A DNA stretch of 64,000 nt from Eximiradius sp. Its GTDB lineage: Bacteria; Bacteroidota; Ignavibacteria; Kapaibacteriales; UBA2268. Location of the stretch: assembly GCA_937127445.1 (NCBI GenBank), contig CAKZLY010000006.1:1-64000 (forward strand). The letters are read 5' to 3'. Under the pieces are notes generated by a model that was not told the origin of the DNA, searched no databases, and saw only the letters and a program-made list of their open reading frames with translations. Of this stretch, positions 19,884 to 28,829 are shown piece by piece; positions within the stretch are counted from its first letter, which is position 1, and each line of letters begins with the position of its first letter. The position numbers and the translations under genes are program-made.

Positions 19884-22295
19884 ATGAAAAAAGTGTTTTA
19901 TTTTGCTCTATTTATTATTACAATAACAGGGATAAATATATTTGGACAACAGCCACAACGTGGTGGAACAATTAAAGGTAAAGTTGTTGATGCAGCGACA
20001 AATGCACCGCTTGCACGTGCTAATGTATCGGTAATCACTTTACCCGACTCATCGGTCGCAACAGGAGCAGTCGCAGACGCATCAGGAAAATTTGAAATCA
20101 ACAATATTCGATTAGGAGCATACATTGTTCGCATAAATTATGTTGGATACGAGACATTCAATTCAGAACCTATAGCGATAACACGGGAAATAAGAACAGT
20201 TGATTTAAACACAGTTGGACTTTTGCAGAGTTCAACACGCACAAACGCAGTCGAGGTTACTGCTGAGCGCCAGATGGTAGAGTATTCGCAGGGGAAAAGA
20301 ATTTTTAATGTCGATAAAAACATTGCTGCAACAGGAGGAACTGCGCTTGACATAATAAAGAACATACCATCTGTAAGCGTTGATATTGATGGGAATGTTA
20401 GCCTTCGCGGAAGTTCTAATTTTCGGCTCCAAATAAACGGCAAGCCCACAAGCATCAACCCAACAATATTTTTTGAGCAGACGCCTGCATCATCGATAGA
20501 AAGCATCGAGATTATTACCAATCCATCTGCTCGATACGATGCTGAAGGAATGACTGGAATAATTAATGTAATTCTGAATCAAAAGAGAGATGACGGATTG
20601 AATGGTTTATTCAGCGTAAATTTAGGGACACGCGATAAGTATTCTTTTTCTATTAATTCAACATATCAATATGGCGATTGGAACTTTTTCTTAAATTATG
20701 ATTACGGTTCACGTCGTATGCAAGGAAACGGTAGTTCATATAGAATAACTCGTTTAAAAGATACAACAGAGTTATTTCAGGATTTCAAGAATCGGAGAAG
20801 TTTTCTAAATCAAGGAATTAGAACTGGTTTTGAATATAATATTTCGAAATTCGACCAACTTTCGATGTCTGCTTCCTATCGGGCATCAGAAGGAACAAGA
20901 AAAAGAAATATTGAATATGAAAATTATCTGAATTTCGCAACAGATCCCAATAGTTTATACAATAGATTATCGAAGGAAGATGACGATAGCCCTTACTGGG
21001 ATTATTCGCTAAATTACAAGCACAATTTCGGCGAACGCGGACACGATTTAACATTTGATGCATACTTTTCTGAATTCGACAGTAAAAATGATGGTGGTTA
21101 CACACAAATCTGGCAAACACCCATTAGTCCGATTTTAGAAGAAGCATCAAAATCGAATGATATTAATCGCAATATTAATATTCAATCTGATTACTCATAT
21201 CCGTTTGGTAATTATAAACTTGAAGCTGGTGCAAAAGTATCATTTCAGAAGCTTGATAATGATTATAAGTTTTTCGAGTATTCGGCATTAGATACAAACA
21301 AAACAAATCACTTTATTTATAATGAAAGAATTTCGGCTGCTTATGCGATTATTAGTGGGAAATTCGATGATTTTTCTGTTCAATTTGGGTTGCGTGCTGA
21401 ACACAGCAAAATAGACACCAAACTTAAAACAACAGGAGAGAAAAACAAGCAGGACTATGCAAATTTCTTTCCATCAGCAAATTTTAGTTATAAATTATCA
21501 AAAACAGACGAATTTCAAATTAATTATTCGCGTAGAATAAATCGTCCTCGCTCGAATTTCCTTAATCCATTTGTAGATTATTCTGACCCATATAACCTTC
21601 GTGGTGGCAATCCGAATTTGAAACCAGAATTTATAAATGCATACGAACTTGCATATATTAAAAATTTCAAGATTTTATCTATCACGCCAACTCTATTTTA
21701 TCGTCAGACGGACGATAAAATTTCCTTTGTTGCTGATGTTGTTTCTGATGGCAAGATTAAGACAACCTTTGAAAATGTAGCGAAGGGAACAAATTACGGC
21801 TTGGAATTGAACATAACATTCGATTATTTTAAATTTATGCGACTATCGGGTGACTTTTCATATTACCGTTCGGAAATAAAGGGCAAAGATAAATCTCTTG
21901 AAATGGATAATAATGATTATAGCTGGTCAATTAGAAGTACGGCAAGCATATTTTTATCTCGAGAGCTCTCTATGCAATTAACAGGCTTTTACACTGGACC
22001 AACAGTTACAGCACAGGGACAGCGATACTCATCCAGTTCGCTCGATTTGGGTGCACGCTACGAAATGTTCGATCGCAAACTTGCCCTAACTTTCCGCATT
22101 TCAGATATTTTAAACGAAATGAAATTTGGTGGATATGCCAAAAATTCGAGTTTTTATAGTCGTTATAATATGAAAAGAGAAACTCGAGTAGCTTATCTTG
22201 GATTTCAGTATAAAATAAATGAAGGACCGAAGCAACGCGAACGCCGCCGCCAAACAGACAATACAGGTGGTGGAATGGATTTCGATGAGTTTTAG
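19884..22295 (+). CDS. Outer-membrane TonB-dependent-receptor-like protein (OMP_b-brl_3 type)
   Basis: This is an 803-residue outer-membrane protein. It has a signal peptide (1-21), a carboxypeptidase-regulatory-like beta-sandwich (about 28-110, GTIKGKVVDAATNAPLARAN), a TonB plug (about 135-235, LDIIKNIPSVSVDIDGNVSL, IESIEIITNPSARYDAEGM) and a C-terminal beta-barrel of alternating aromatic strands ending in GLEL.., RYEMFDRKLALTF and YLGFQYKIN. The tail is an Arg- and Gly-rich GMDFDEF. This architecture is common in Bacteroidota, and the substrate is usually unknown. I cannot assign a ligand. A terminator follows directly. Confidence 0.88.
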   Translation: MKKVFYFALFIITITGINIFGQQPQRGGTIKGKVVDAATNAPLARANVSVITLPDSSVATGAVADASGKFEINNIRLGAYIVRINYVGYETFNSEPIAITREIRTVDLNTVGLLQSSTRTNAVEVTAERQMVEYSQGKRIFNVDKNIAATGGTALDIIKNIPSVSVDIDGNVSLRGSSNFRLQINGKPTSINPTIFFEQTPASSIESIEIITNPSARYDAEGMTGIINVILNQKRDDGLNGLFSVNLGTRDKYSFSINSTYQYGDWNFFLNYDYGSRRMQGNGSSYRITRLKDTTELFQDFKNRRSFLNQGIRTGFEYNISKFDQLSMSASYRASEGTRKRNIEYENYLNFATDPNSLYNRLSKEDDDSPYWDYSLNYKHNFGERGHDLTFDAYFSEFDSKNDGGYTQIWQTPISPILEEASKSNDINRNINIQSDYSYPFGNYKLEAGAKVSFQKLDNDYKFFEYSALDTNKTNHFIYNERISAAYAIISGKFDDFSVQFGLRAEHSKIDTKLKTTGEKNKQDYANFFPSANFSYKLSKTDEFQINYSRRINRPRSNFLNPFVDYSDPYNLRGGNPNLKPEFINAYELAYIKNFKILSITPTLFYRQTDDKISFVADVVSDGKIKTTFENVAKGTNYGLELNITFDYFKFMRLSGDFSYYRSEIKGKDKSLEMDNNDYSWSIRSTASIFLSRELSMQLTGFYTGPTVTAQGQRYSSSSLDLGARYEMFDRKLALTFRISDILNEMKFGGYAKNSSFYSRYNMKRETRVAYLGFQYKINEGPKQRERRRQTDNTGGGMDFDEF

Positions 22296-22323
22296 TTTTT
22301 TTGATATTTCGTACAAAATTAAG

Positions 22324-22357
22324 TGGGTAAATCTAATGCGATTTGCCCATTTTTTTA
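22324..22357 (+). terminator. Terminator after the TonB-receptor-like gene
   Basis: The stem TGGGTAAATC / GATTTGCCCA (22324-22333 and 22340-22349, one G-U pair) has a 6-base loop and is followed by a run of T. Confidence 0.75.
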
Positions 22358-22381
22358 TTACGGATAGTCAAGAATAAAAAC

Positions 22382-22409
22382 AAAAAAGCAGGCATTTTGT
22401 TACCTGCTT
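22382..22409 (-). terminator. Terminator of tRNA-Thr(TGT)
   Basis: On the minus strand AAGCAGG ... CCTGCTT (22386-22409) forms a 7-bp stem followed by TTTTTTG. It begins 5 bases after the tRNA 3' end. Confidence 0.75.
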
Positions 22410-22414
22410 CCCAG

Positions 22415-22487
22415 AGCCACTTGACGGACTCGAACCGCCGACCGGCTGATTACAAATCAGCTGCTCTACCAGCTGAGCTAAAGTGGC
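22415..22487 (-). tRNA. tRNA-Thr (anticodon TGT)
   Basis: This is a 73-base cloverleaf. The acceptor stem is GCCACTT/AAGTGGC, the D-arm is GCTC...GAGC, and the anticodon arm is GCTGA-TTTGTAA-TCAGC with anticodon TGT (reads ACA). The T-arm is GGCGG-TTCGAGT-CCGTC and the discriminator is T. The CCA end is not encoded. It stands alone between convergent units and has its own terminator. Confidence 0.96.
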
Positions 22488-22783
22488 TTTATTTAGAAAG
22501 AACAGCGTCAAATGATGAATACAAAAATAAGAACTTTTCAGATATTGAACAAATTTTTTTTGAAAAAATTCTATATTTTTTACAAAAAATTTATCAAAAA
22601 TTATCACACAATTGAAATTTGTTAGTAAATCAATATATAATTGAAATAAAATTGCAAAAATATGATAATAGGAAGATTAAAAAATAAATTTTTTTTCAAC
22701 ATAATCGTTACTATAAAAGTTAGTATTATATTAATAAAAAATGAATGTGTAAGGGTGATTAATTATAACGTTTGGAGAAAAGT

Positions 22784-23296
22784 ATGTCGAGAACTTTAAA
22801 CAAAGTAATGTTAATTGGAAATGTGGGGAGAGATCCCGAACTAAAATTCACACCGAGCGGAATACCTGTTGCAACATTTAGACTGGCAACATCAGAAACC
22901 TGGAAGGACCGCAACGGGAATTTGCAAGAGCACACAGATTGGCATACAATTGTCGCCTGGCGTGGGCTTGCCGAAGTGTGCCAAAAATTGCTTCGCAAAG
23001 GGACACGCATTTATCTTGAAGGGAAATTGCAGACAAGAACAATTGAAGATAAGAACAACAACACTCGCCGCAACATAGTTGAGGTGATTGCTGAAAATAT
23101 GATTGTTCTTGACGCACGCAAGCAAAAAGAAAATTCGGATAGTTCAGAAGAAAGGATAATTTCTGATTCTTTATATCCTGACACAAGCTTCGATGCTAAT
23201 GATTTTTCTGATTTTGATACAGAATTAACCGATACTTTCGATGAATCATACGATTTTGATGAATCTGACAAAAAAAACGATGATAGTCCTTTCTGA
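22784..23296 (+). CDS. ssb: Single-stranded DNA-binding protein
   Basis: SSB coats single-stranded DNA and recruits repair and replication proteins. Residues 1-110 form the OB fold (MSRTLNKVMLIGNVGRDPEL, HTDWHTIVAWRGLAEVC, GTRIYLEGKLQTR). The acidic, disordered tail ends in DDSPF, close to the usual DDDIPF protein-docking tip. I chose ATG 22784, which follows TTTGGAGAAAAGT, over an upstream in-frame TTG that overlaps this ribosome site. The protein is 170 residues. The MCE gene starts 16 bases after the stop. Confidence 0.95.
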   Translation: MSRTLNKVMLIGNVGRDPELKFTPSGIPVATFRLATSETWKDRNGNLQEHTDWHTIVAWRGLAEVCQKLLRKGTRIYLEGKLQTRTIEDKNNNTRRNIVEVIAENMIVLDARKQKENSDSSEERIISDSLYPDTSFDANDFSDFDTELTDTFDESYDFDESDKKNDDSPF

Positions 23297-23312
23297 TAAT
23301 TGACGAAAAGCG

Positions 23313-24260
23313 ATGAATAAACAAAAAAAAATTGAGATAAAAGTCGGCATTGTATCAGTTCTTGCAATAATAATCTTAATAATTGGACTGTCGCTTGCGA
23401 AAGGTATAAGTATTTCACCTGCTAAAAATTTAGTGCATTTCAGGTTTGACAACTCTGGCGGGATAACAGAAGGCTCGCCGGTGGTTGTCAATGGAGTTCG
23501 GTGCGGTGTGGTAAAGTCTATTACAAATAGCAACGGCTCGGTTCTGATAACCGCAGATATGGAAACCGTAGAAAATTTGAAGACAGATTGTTATGCAAGG
23601 ATAACAATTTTAGAAATTACTGGTGGAAAGAAAATTGAAATTTTTCCTGGCTATTCGGATAGACCTTTCGATAAAAGTCAAGAAATTCCAGGAAGAGCAA
23701 CTGCTGATTTGGCTGATTTAATTGCAACATTGGGAGAAGTGAGTAACGATGCTGCCTCACTTGTTAAAAATCTGGATACACTCACTCAAAATCTCAATTA
23801 TGTGATGAACAACAAGCATTTGCTTAATAATCTTGAGACAATTGCCCATAATACAAGCGAGATAACCGTTAATTTGAACACTTTTATTAAAGAAAATTAC
23901 AATGCACTACAAAATATTGTAATTAATCTGAACAATCTTGTTTCTGATTTGAAGAAAACATATTCTCAAAATGAACCGAAACTAAATAAAATAATCGGTC
24001 AAATAGAAATTGCGTTAACGAATGCAAATGAATTGCTTTCGAAGATGCAAAACACTATCGGTGAAGCTGATAAAACTCTTGCGAATATTAACGATATAAC
24101 CGAGGAAGTTCGTTTTGGGAGCGGTCTTGCAAATCGATTAATTTACGACAAGAAACTTGCGGGCGAACTTGATTCAACATTGAAATCAATCAATATCTTA
24201 CTTAATCAAATTGAGAATCACGGTGTAAATGTAAACGTCAGGTTAGGAACACGCCCATAA
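23313..24260 (+). CDS. MCE/MlaD-domain lipid-transport-like protein
   Basis: This 315-residue membrane-anchored protein has one N-terminal transmembrane helix (about 9-28, VGIVSVLAIIILIIGLSLAK). An MCE domain follows (about 38-118, VHFRFDNSGGITEGSPVVVN ... RITILEITGGKKIEIFPGY), then a long helical, Asn/Leu-rich coiled region (about 140-300). MCE proteins form periplasmic rings or tubes that move lipids between membranes, normally with an ABC permease and ATPase (MlaE/MlaF). Neither partner gene is adjacent here. It lies between ssb and an O-methyltransferase on the same strand. Confidence 0.87.
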   Translation: MNKQKKIEIKVGIVSVLAIIILIIGLSLAKGISISPAKNLVHFRFDNSGGITEGSPVVVNGVRCGVVKSITNSNGSVLITADMETVENLKTDCYARITILEITGGKKIEIFPGYSDRPFDKSQEIPGRATADLADLIATLGEVSNDAASLVKNLDTLTQNLNYVMNNKHLLNNLETIAHNTSEITVNLNTFIKENYNALQNIVINLNNLVSDLKKTYSQNEPKLNKIIGQIEIALTNANELLSKMQNTIGEADKTLANINDITEEVRFGSGLANRLIYDKKLAGELDSTLKSINILLNQIENHGVNVNVRLGTRP

Positions 24261-24278
24261 ACTAATAGGAGAAAAGAA

Positions 24279-24938
24279 ATGTCTGCAAAAACAACAGTTG
24301 TAACAGAAGAACTTGATAGATATTTGCATACTCAGTTTACAGCCGAGGATGAAATTATTCAAAAAGTATTGGAAAATGCACAGCGCAAAGGACTACCGAA
24401 AATCCATATTAGTGGCAATCAAGCGAGATTTATGCAATTTTTGCTTAAAGCAATGAATGCAAAATATGTGCTTGAAATTGGTAGTCTTGCGGGGTATAGT
24501 GCAATTTCAATGGCAAGAGCATTGCCTGAGGATGGGAAGCTTACAGCGGTTGAGCTTAATCCCGAGTATGCAGAAATAATAAAGGAAAATGCAGAAATTG
24601 CGGGAGTCTCAAAAAAGATTGAAGTAATTTGCGATGATGGTCGGCATTTTGTTGAAAGCTGTAAATTTAATTATGAATTAGATTTCGTTTTTGTAGATGC
24701 GGACAAACCCGGATATCACCTTTATTTGAACAAGCTGACACCGTTTATTAGAAAAGGTGGGATATTTGCGGCAGATAACGCTTTTGCTTTTGGATATGTG
24801 CTTGATAGTGCTCCTGAGCGTGATCCAAACGAAGTCAAATCAATAAAAAATTTTAATGAAAAATTCCTTGCTCACGAGAATTATTTTGTAACTCTCGTTC
24901 CTATAGGTGATGGTTTGATAATGGGCTTAAAGAAATAA
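24279..24938 (+). CDS. Class I SAM-dependent O-methyltransferase
   Basis: This is a 219-residue methyltransferase of the caffeoyl-CoA/catechol O-methyltransferase family (PF01596). SAM-binding motifs are present: VLEIGSLAGYSAISMARAL (about 67-85), acidic TAVELNPEYAEI, and DFVFVDADKPGYHLYLNKL, where the metal-binding Asp lies, with the partner AADNAFAFG. The acceptor is unknown; relatives methylate catechols or tRNA. It starts 18 bases after the MCE gene with an AGGAG site. Its stop lies 6 bases from the stop of convergent cheA. Confidence 0.9.
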   Translation: MSAKTTVVTEELDRYLHTQFTAEDEIIQKVLENAQRKGLPKIHISGNQARFMQFLLKAMNAKYVLEIGSLAGYSAISMARALPEDGKLTAVELNPEYAEIIKENAEIAGVSKKIEVICDDGRHFVESCKFNYELDFVFVDADKPGYHLYLNKLTPFIRKGGIFAADNAFAFGYVLDSAPERDPNEVKSIKNFNEKFLAHENYFVTLVPIGDGLIMGLKK

Positions 24939-24944
24939 TTTTTT

Positions 24945-27008
24945 TTACTTTCCGAATTGCATAAATTGATTTTTGTAAATTGATTGTATCAGGTCGGCAA
25001 CGTCAATAATCATAATCACACGTCCGTCGCCTAATATTGTGGAACCAGCCACACCTGTGATACTTCCTAAATATTCACCGAGCGATTTGATTACAATTTC
25101 TTGTTGTCCAAGCAGTTCATCAACAACAAGCCCGATTCGTTGCATTCCCAAGCCAACATTAACAACATAGCGATTATCTAATTCTTCGCGTGGATTTGTA
25201 ACACCCAAAACTTTGTCTAATCTAAGAATTGGGATTACTTCCTGCCGAATACGAATCACTTCCTGATGGCTCACAGTATAGACGCTATCTGTATTTATAG
25301 CAACCACTTCAACAACAGAACTAAGAGGAAGTGCATAAGTTTCGTCTTGCACTTTAACAAGCAAGCCTTGAATAATTGCAAGAGTAAGAGGAAGCTTAAT
25401 AATAAAAGTGGCTCCTTTACCTACTTCGGATTCTATATCTATCATTCCTTTGAGGTTCTGGATATTTGAGCGTACAACGTCCATACCAACGCCACGACCC
25501 GAGACAGCAGTAACTTTGGCAGCAGTGCTAAATCCAGGAGCAAAAATTAGCTGAAAAGCTTCGCGAGCAGACATTTGGGAAGCTTGTTCGGGTGTAATAA
25601 TTCCTTTTTCAATAGCTTTGGCTTTGAGTTTTTCTGGATCCATTCCGCGACCATCGTCGGAAATACGAAGGACAATATTGTTGCCTTCCTGGTCCGCATC
25701 TAATGTAATTGTTCCAAATTCAGGTTTGCCGAGACGAATTCGTTCTTCTGGTGGTTCGATCCCGTGGTCGCAAGAATTACGGATCATATGGACGAGTGGA
25801 TCGTTTAATTCTTCGATAATACCGCGATCAATTTCAGTTTCTTCGCCTTTAACAATTAAATTAATTTTTTTGCCAAATTCTTTACTAAGGTCACGAACGA
25901 TGCGGGGTGCTTTCTGGTAAAGTTTGCCAATGGGCACCATACGCATACGCATTACAGCAGCTTGGATCTCGGAAGTAACAAAATCGATTTGAGCAGTTGT
26001 CTCAATTAAATCGCGAACGTGCTCATTTTTGCCGAATTCTTGTTCGACCATTTCGGTAATTTGAGCTAAGCGGTTTCGCCCAAGTACAAGCTCGCCGGAA
26101 AGATCCATTAGAGCTTCAACACGGTTGACATCAATTCTAATAGTATCAGATGCGAGTGCTTTCCCTGGTGATTTTGATGTTTCTTTATTTGCTGATGGTT
26201 TAGTTTGCTGCTGCGATACAATGATTGGTTGAGATATTGGCTGCTGATTAGTATTTTCAACAGGAGATTCAACAACAGGAATACCGTAAATATGTTCTAT
26301 TGGCTTTTGTTGTTCTGGAACAATAGTTATATTGGAATCTGATGGTTCAGCTTCAACTTGTTCTGCAATTGGATCCATTGTGTTGCTATTTATTGTAACA
26401 CTTGTTTGAGAAATTTCGTCTTTGAATTTGATATTAATTTCCTGAAAAGCGGCATCGATGAGCTTTAATTCTTCATCACTAAAATCACCTGGTTTAGTTG
26501 CAATTTCTGGGTTGGAAAGGACGGCTTCGACAAAGCTTGTTCCTTCGGGTAGAATTTGTTGAGTATCCAAAGTGTTTTGAAGCTCAAGGAACTGGGATTG
26601 CATTTGTGAATCTTTCAAACGCAGAATTTTAGCAATAGTTTCGGAGTAATCAGCAGATGGTTCGTTGCCTTCTTTAATTTGAGCCACCATCATAGTGATC
26701 CAATCCTGAACCTCGAGAAGGACATCAATTATTTCTTGATTAACTTTTATTTCTCCTCGACGAAGTTTATTGAGGATATCTTCTGCGTGGTGAGTAATTT
26801 CAGCGATTGGATTGAAGCCCATAAAGGAAGAAGTCCCTTTGATGGTATGGAAACTACGGAAAATTCTATTGATAAGGTCTAAATCATCTGTTCTTGTTTC
26901 AATTTCAATTAGATCCTGGCTTAAATTTTCGAGAAGTTCTGATGTTTCAATCAAGTAACCTTCAAATAATTCTTGCATTTCAGGATCATTAAAACTCACC
27001 GAAGCCAT
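24945..27008 (-). CDS. cheA: Chemotaxis histidine kinase CheA
   Basis: CheA autophosphorylates and passes phosphate to CheY. The protein is 687 residues from ATG 27008, which follows GGAGTGATT; a GTG two codons upstream overlaps that site. It has an Hpt domain 1-115 with phospho-His54 (RSFHTIKGTSSFMGF), a Gln/Pro/Ser-rich linker about 150-285, a dimerisation helix hairpin about 290-350 (VEALMDLSGELVLGRNRLAQ), an HATPase domain (HMIRNSCDHGIEPPEERIRL, DDGRGMD, GVGMDVV) and a C-terminal CheW-like domain. It is the last gene of the che run, 12 bases after the cheZ-like gene. No CheW, CheB or receptor gene is in the window. Confidence 0.96.
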   Translation of the reverse strand: MASVSFNDPEMQELFEGYLIETSELLENLSQDLIEIETRTDDLDLINRIFRSFHTIKGTSSFMGFNPIAEITHHAEDILNKLRRGEIKVNQEIIDVLLEVQDWITMMVAQIKEGNEPSADYSETIAKILRLKDSQMQSQFLELQNTLDTQQILPEGTSFVEAVLSNPEIATKPGDFSDEELKLIDAAFQEINIKFKDEISQTSVTINSNTMDPIAEQVEAEPSDSNITIVPEQQKPIEHIYGIPVVESPVENTNQQPISQPIIVSQQQTKPSANKETSKSPGKALASDTIRIDVNRVEALMDLSGELVLGRNRLAQITEMVEQEFGKNEHVRDLIETTAQIDFVTSEIQAAVMRMRMVPIGKLYQKAPRIVRDLSKEFGKKINLIVKGEETEIDRGIIEELNDPLVHMIRNSCDHGIEPPEERIRLGKPEFGTITLDADQEGNNIVLRISDDGRGMDPEKLKAKAIEKGIITPEQASQMSAREAFQLIFAPGFSTAAKVTAVSGRGVGMDVVRSNIQNLKGMIDIESEVGKGATFIIKLPLTLAIIQGLLVKVQDETYALPLSSVVEVVAINTDSVYTVSHQEVIRIRQEVIPILRLDKVLGVTNPREELDNRYVVNVGLGMQRIGLVVDELLGQQEIVIKSLGEYLGSITGVAGSTILGDGRVIMIIDVADLIQSIYKNQFMQFGK

Positions 27009-27020
27009 AATCACTCCAAA

Positions 27021-27983
27021 TTATTTGCCGAATAGAGCATCTATATCGTCTTGCGAAAATTGTTCGAACGAATCTTCATCGCTATTTTCATCAACAACTG
27101 GAGTTTTAGTATCACCAGTTGCTTCTGTCGAAGGATTTTGATTAGCAAACATTTTGTCAATTTCGCCCATATCGATTGGCTCGTCTAAATTGCCACTTTC
27201 GACTTGTTCGATAACTTCATCAACTTGTTGTTGGCGGAATTCTTTATTAGCCATAGCTTCGACAGCTTCGGGGTCGAAGGCAATTTTGCGGTGAAGCTGA
27301 GAAACTTGCATTTTATCATCTGGTGATGGCTCTTTATGCATAAGTTCGCTTATTTCAGATTCATTAAAGTGGTGTAGAATTTTTGTTAACTTAGTTTGAA
27401 CAGTTTCGAGCAAATTATTAACAGCTGCTATTTGTTGAGCGGTAATATCCTGTACTTGAAGAGAAATCATAATGGAGTTTGAATCGTTAGTAATGCTGGA
27501 AATTAATTCTTCGGTTTCATTAGAAATTTTATTAATTTCAACATTAGGAATTTTTTTCATTGTGGTAATAATTGTAGCCAGTGCGGGAAGATGTTGTTTG
27601 AGGTCTTCCCCTTTTTCTATTGCCTTATAAAGAGCTTCGAGGAGTGCGATTGGATTTTCTCTTTTCTTTTGAACAATTTCAATAATTCTATTATAATTCT
27701 TTTTGATAATTTCAATTTTATATTGAATACCATCTACAATATCCATTACTTCGGTAATTGCCATTTCGGTAGCTTCGGTAACTTTGCTAAGTTGCTTGGA
27801 AGCAGATGGCATTTTCTTTAGATTTTCTTGAATTGAAGCATTAATTTCGTCCAGAAGTGGCTGAATTTCGCTGACAAAGATAAAAATTTCTTCGAGAAAA
27901 GGGATAACTCTTTGTCCTAATACAAATAGAGCTCTCAACTCATCAGCTTTTTGGAGCAACAGAGTAATATCTTTTTGTTTCAT
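27021..27983 (-). CDS. cheZ: CheZ-like CheY-phosphate phosphatase
   Basis: This is a 320-residue, almost fully helical protein. The segment SLQVQDITAQQIAAVNNLLE (about 174-193) matches the CheZ active site: Asp179 and Gln183 have the same four-residue spacing as E. coli Asp143/Gln147. A long antiparallel helix pair precedes it (about 60-170), and an acidic linker follows (about 235-305). The protein ends in SQDDIDALFGK, which resembles the CheY-binding N-terminal peptide of FliM (SQEEIDALL); a weaker related GEIDKMFANQ lies earlier. In CheZ the C-terminal peptide tethers CheY-P, so this tail probably does the same. It sits between cheY and cheA. It is much longer than E. coli CheZ (214). Confidence 0.85.
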   Translation of the reverse strand: MKQKDITLLLQKADELRALFVLGQRVIPFLEEIFIFVSEIQPLLDEINASIQENLKKMPSASKQLSKVTEATEMAITEVMDIVDGIQYKIEIIKKNYNRIIEIVQKKRENPIALLEALYKAIEKGEDLKQHLPALATIITTMKKIPNVEINKISNETEELISSITNDSNSIMISLQVQDITAQQIAAVNNLLETVQTKLTKILHHFNESEISELMHKEPSPDDKMQVSQLHRKIAFDPEAVEAMANKEFRQQQVDEVIEQVESGNLDEPIDMGEIDKMFANQNPSTEATGDTKTPVVDENSDEDSFEQFSQDDIDALFGK

Positions 27984-27995
27984 AGCCTCTCCAAC

Positions 27996-28373
27996 TTATG
28001 AATTTTGAATAGTTTTAAGAACAGCATCTAATTTTTCCTTTAGCACTTGTGGAGTGAAAGGCTTAACTACATAATTATTAACTCTTGCTTTAAGAGCTTC
28101 AATAATATCTTGTTTTAATCCGCGAGTAGTAACCATAAGAATAGGTAAATTTGATAATTGAGCATCAGAGCGTATAGCTTTTGTAAGGTCAAGGCCGCTC
28201 ATATTAGGCATATTCCAGTCTGTGATAACGAAATCGACTTTGTTCTGGCGTAGCTTTTCGAGGGCTTCCTGTCCGTCGCCAGCTTCAATAACGTCGTTAT
28301 AACCGAAAGTTTTAAGTGCGTTTATCACAATTCTTCTCATAGTTGGAGAATCATCTACAACTAAAAAAATCAT
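27996..28373 (-). CDS. cheY: CheY-type response regulator
   Basis: This is a 125-residue stand-alone receiver domain. The acidic pocket is VVDDSP (Asp7-8), phospho-Asp52 is in ITDWNMPNMSG, the switch Thr is in MVTTRG, and the Lys is in VVKPFTP. The TDWNMP box is typical of true chemotaxis CheY. It lies 12 bases before the cheZ-like gene, so it is the likely main target of CheA and the phosphatase. Confidence 0.93.
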   Translation of the reverse strand: MIFLVVDDSPTMRRIVINALKTFGYNDVIEAGDGQEALEKLRQNKVDFVITDWNMPNMSGLDLTKAIRSDAQLSNLPILMVTTRGLKQDIIEALKARVNNYVVKPFTPQVLKEKLDAVLKTIQNS

Positions 28374-28439
28374 AAAAGAACCTCATAAATTTATTATTCA
28401 ATAATATTATCGATAAAATAAAACAAAACTTTAATAGAA

Positions 28440-28805
28440 TTATCCAATATATTTTGCAACTTCATATTGAATTCGTTTAGTATTGAAAGGTTTGATTAAA
28501 TATGAATTAGCGCCCGCAGCAAGGCCGGCGTTAATATCTTCGTCTTTTGCAAGAGAAGACAGAATAATAATAGGTATATCTTTATATTCAGGGTTTTGAC
28601 GGATAGAGCGAATGAGTTTAAATCCATCGATATTAGGCATATTTAAATCAGTAATAAGCAAATCTATTTTTTCTTTTGGCAGAATTTCGAGAGCTTCCAT
28701 ACCGTCTTGCGCTGAGAGCACGCGATATCCTTTGATTTTAAGGGCAAGCGTTATAAACTTGCGAACTGATGGAGAATCTTCGGCTATTAATATTGTTTTT
28801 GCCAT
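28440..28805 (-). CDS. Second CheY-like single-domain response regulator
   Basis: This is a 121-residue receiver domain: IAEDSP (Glu9, Asp10), phospho-Asp53 in ITDLNMPNIDG, switch Ser in IILSSLAKD, Lys in LIKPFN. It differs from the cheY downstream in the acidic pair (ED rather than DD) and the NLMP-type box, so it is a separate lineage. I prefer ATG 28805 over the TTG two codons upstream. It may act as a phosphate sink or drive a different output. It lies 66 bases upstream of cheY and 24 bases after cheR. Confidence 0.9.
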   Translation of the reverse strand: MAKTILIAEDSPSVRKFITLALKIKGYRVLSAQDGMEALEILPKEKIDLLITDLNMPNIDGFKLIRSIRQNPEYKDIPIIILSSLAKDEDINAGLAAGANSYLIKPFNTKRIQYEVAKYIG

Positions 28806-28829
28806 CTTCAAACCCGAATTAGTACAAAA

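Noticed and set aside
22343-22615. 90-codon plus-strand frame covering the tRNA-Thr(TGT) locus
   Set aside because: It is an artefact of the tRNA gene on the other strand; the product contains the translated tRNA arms.
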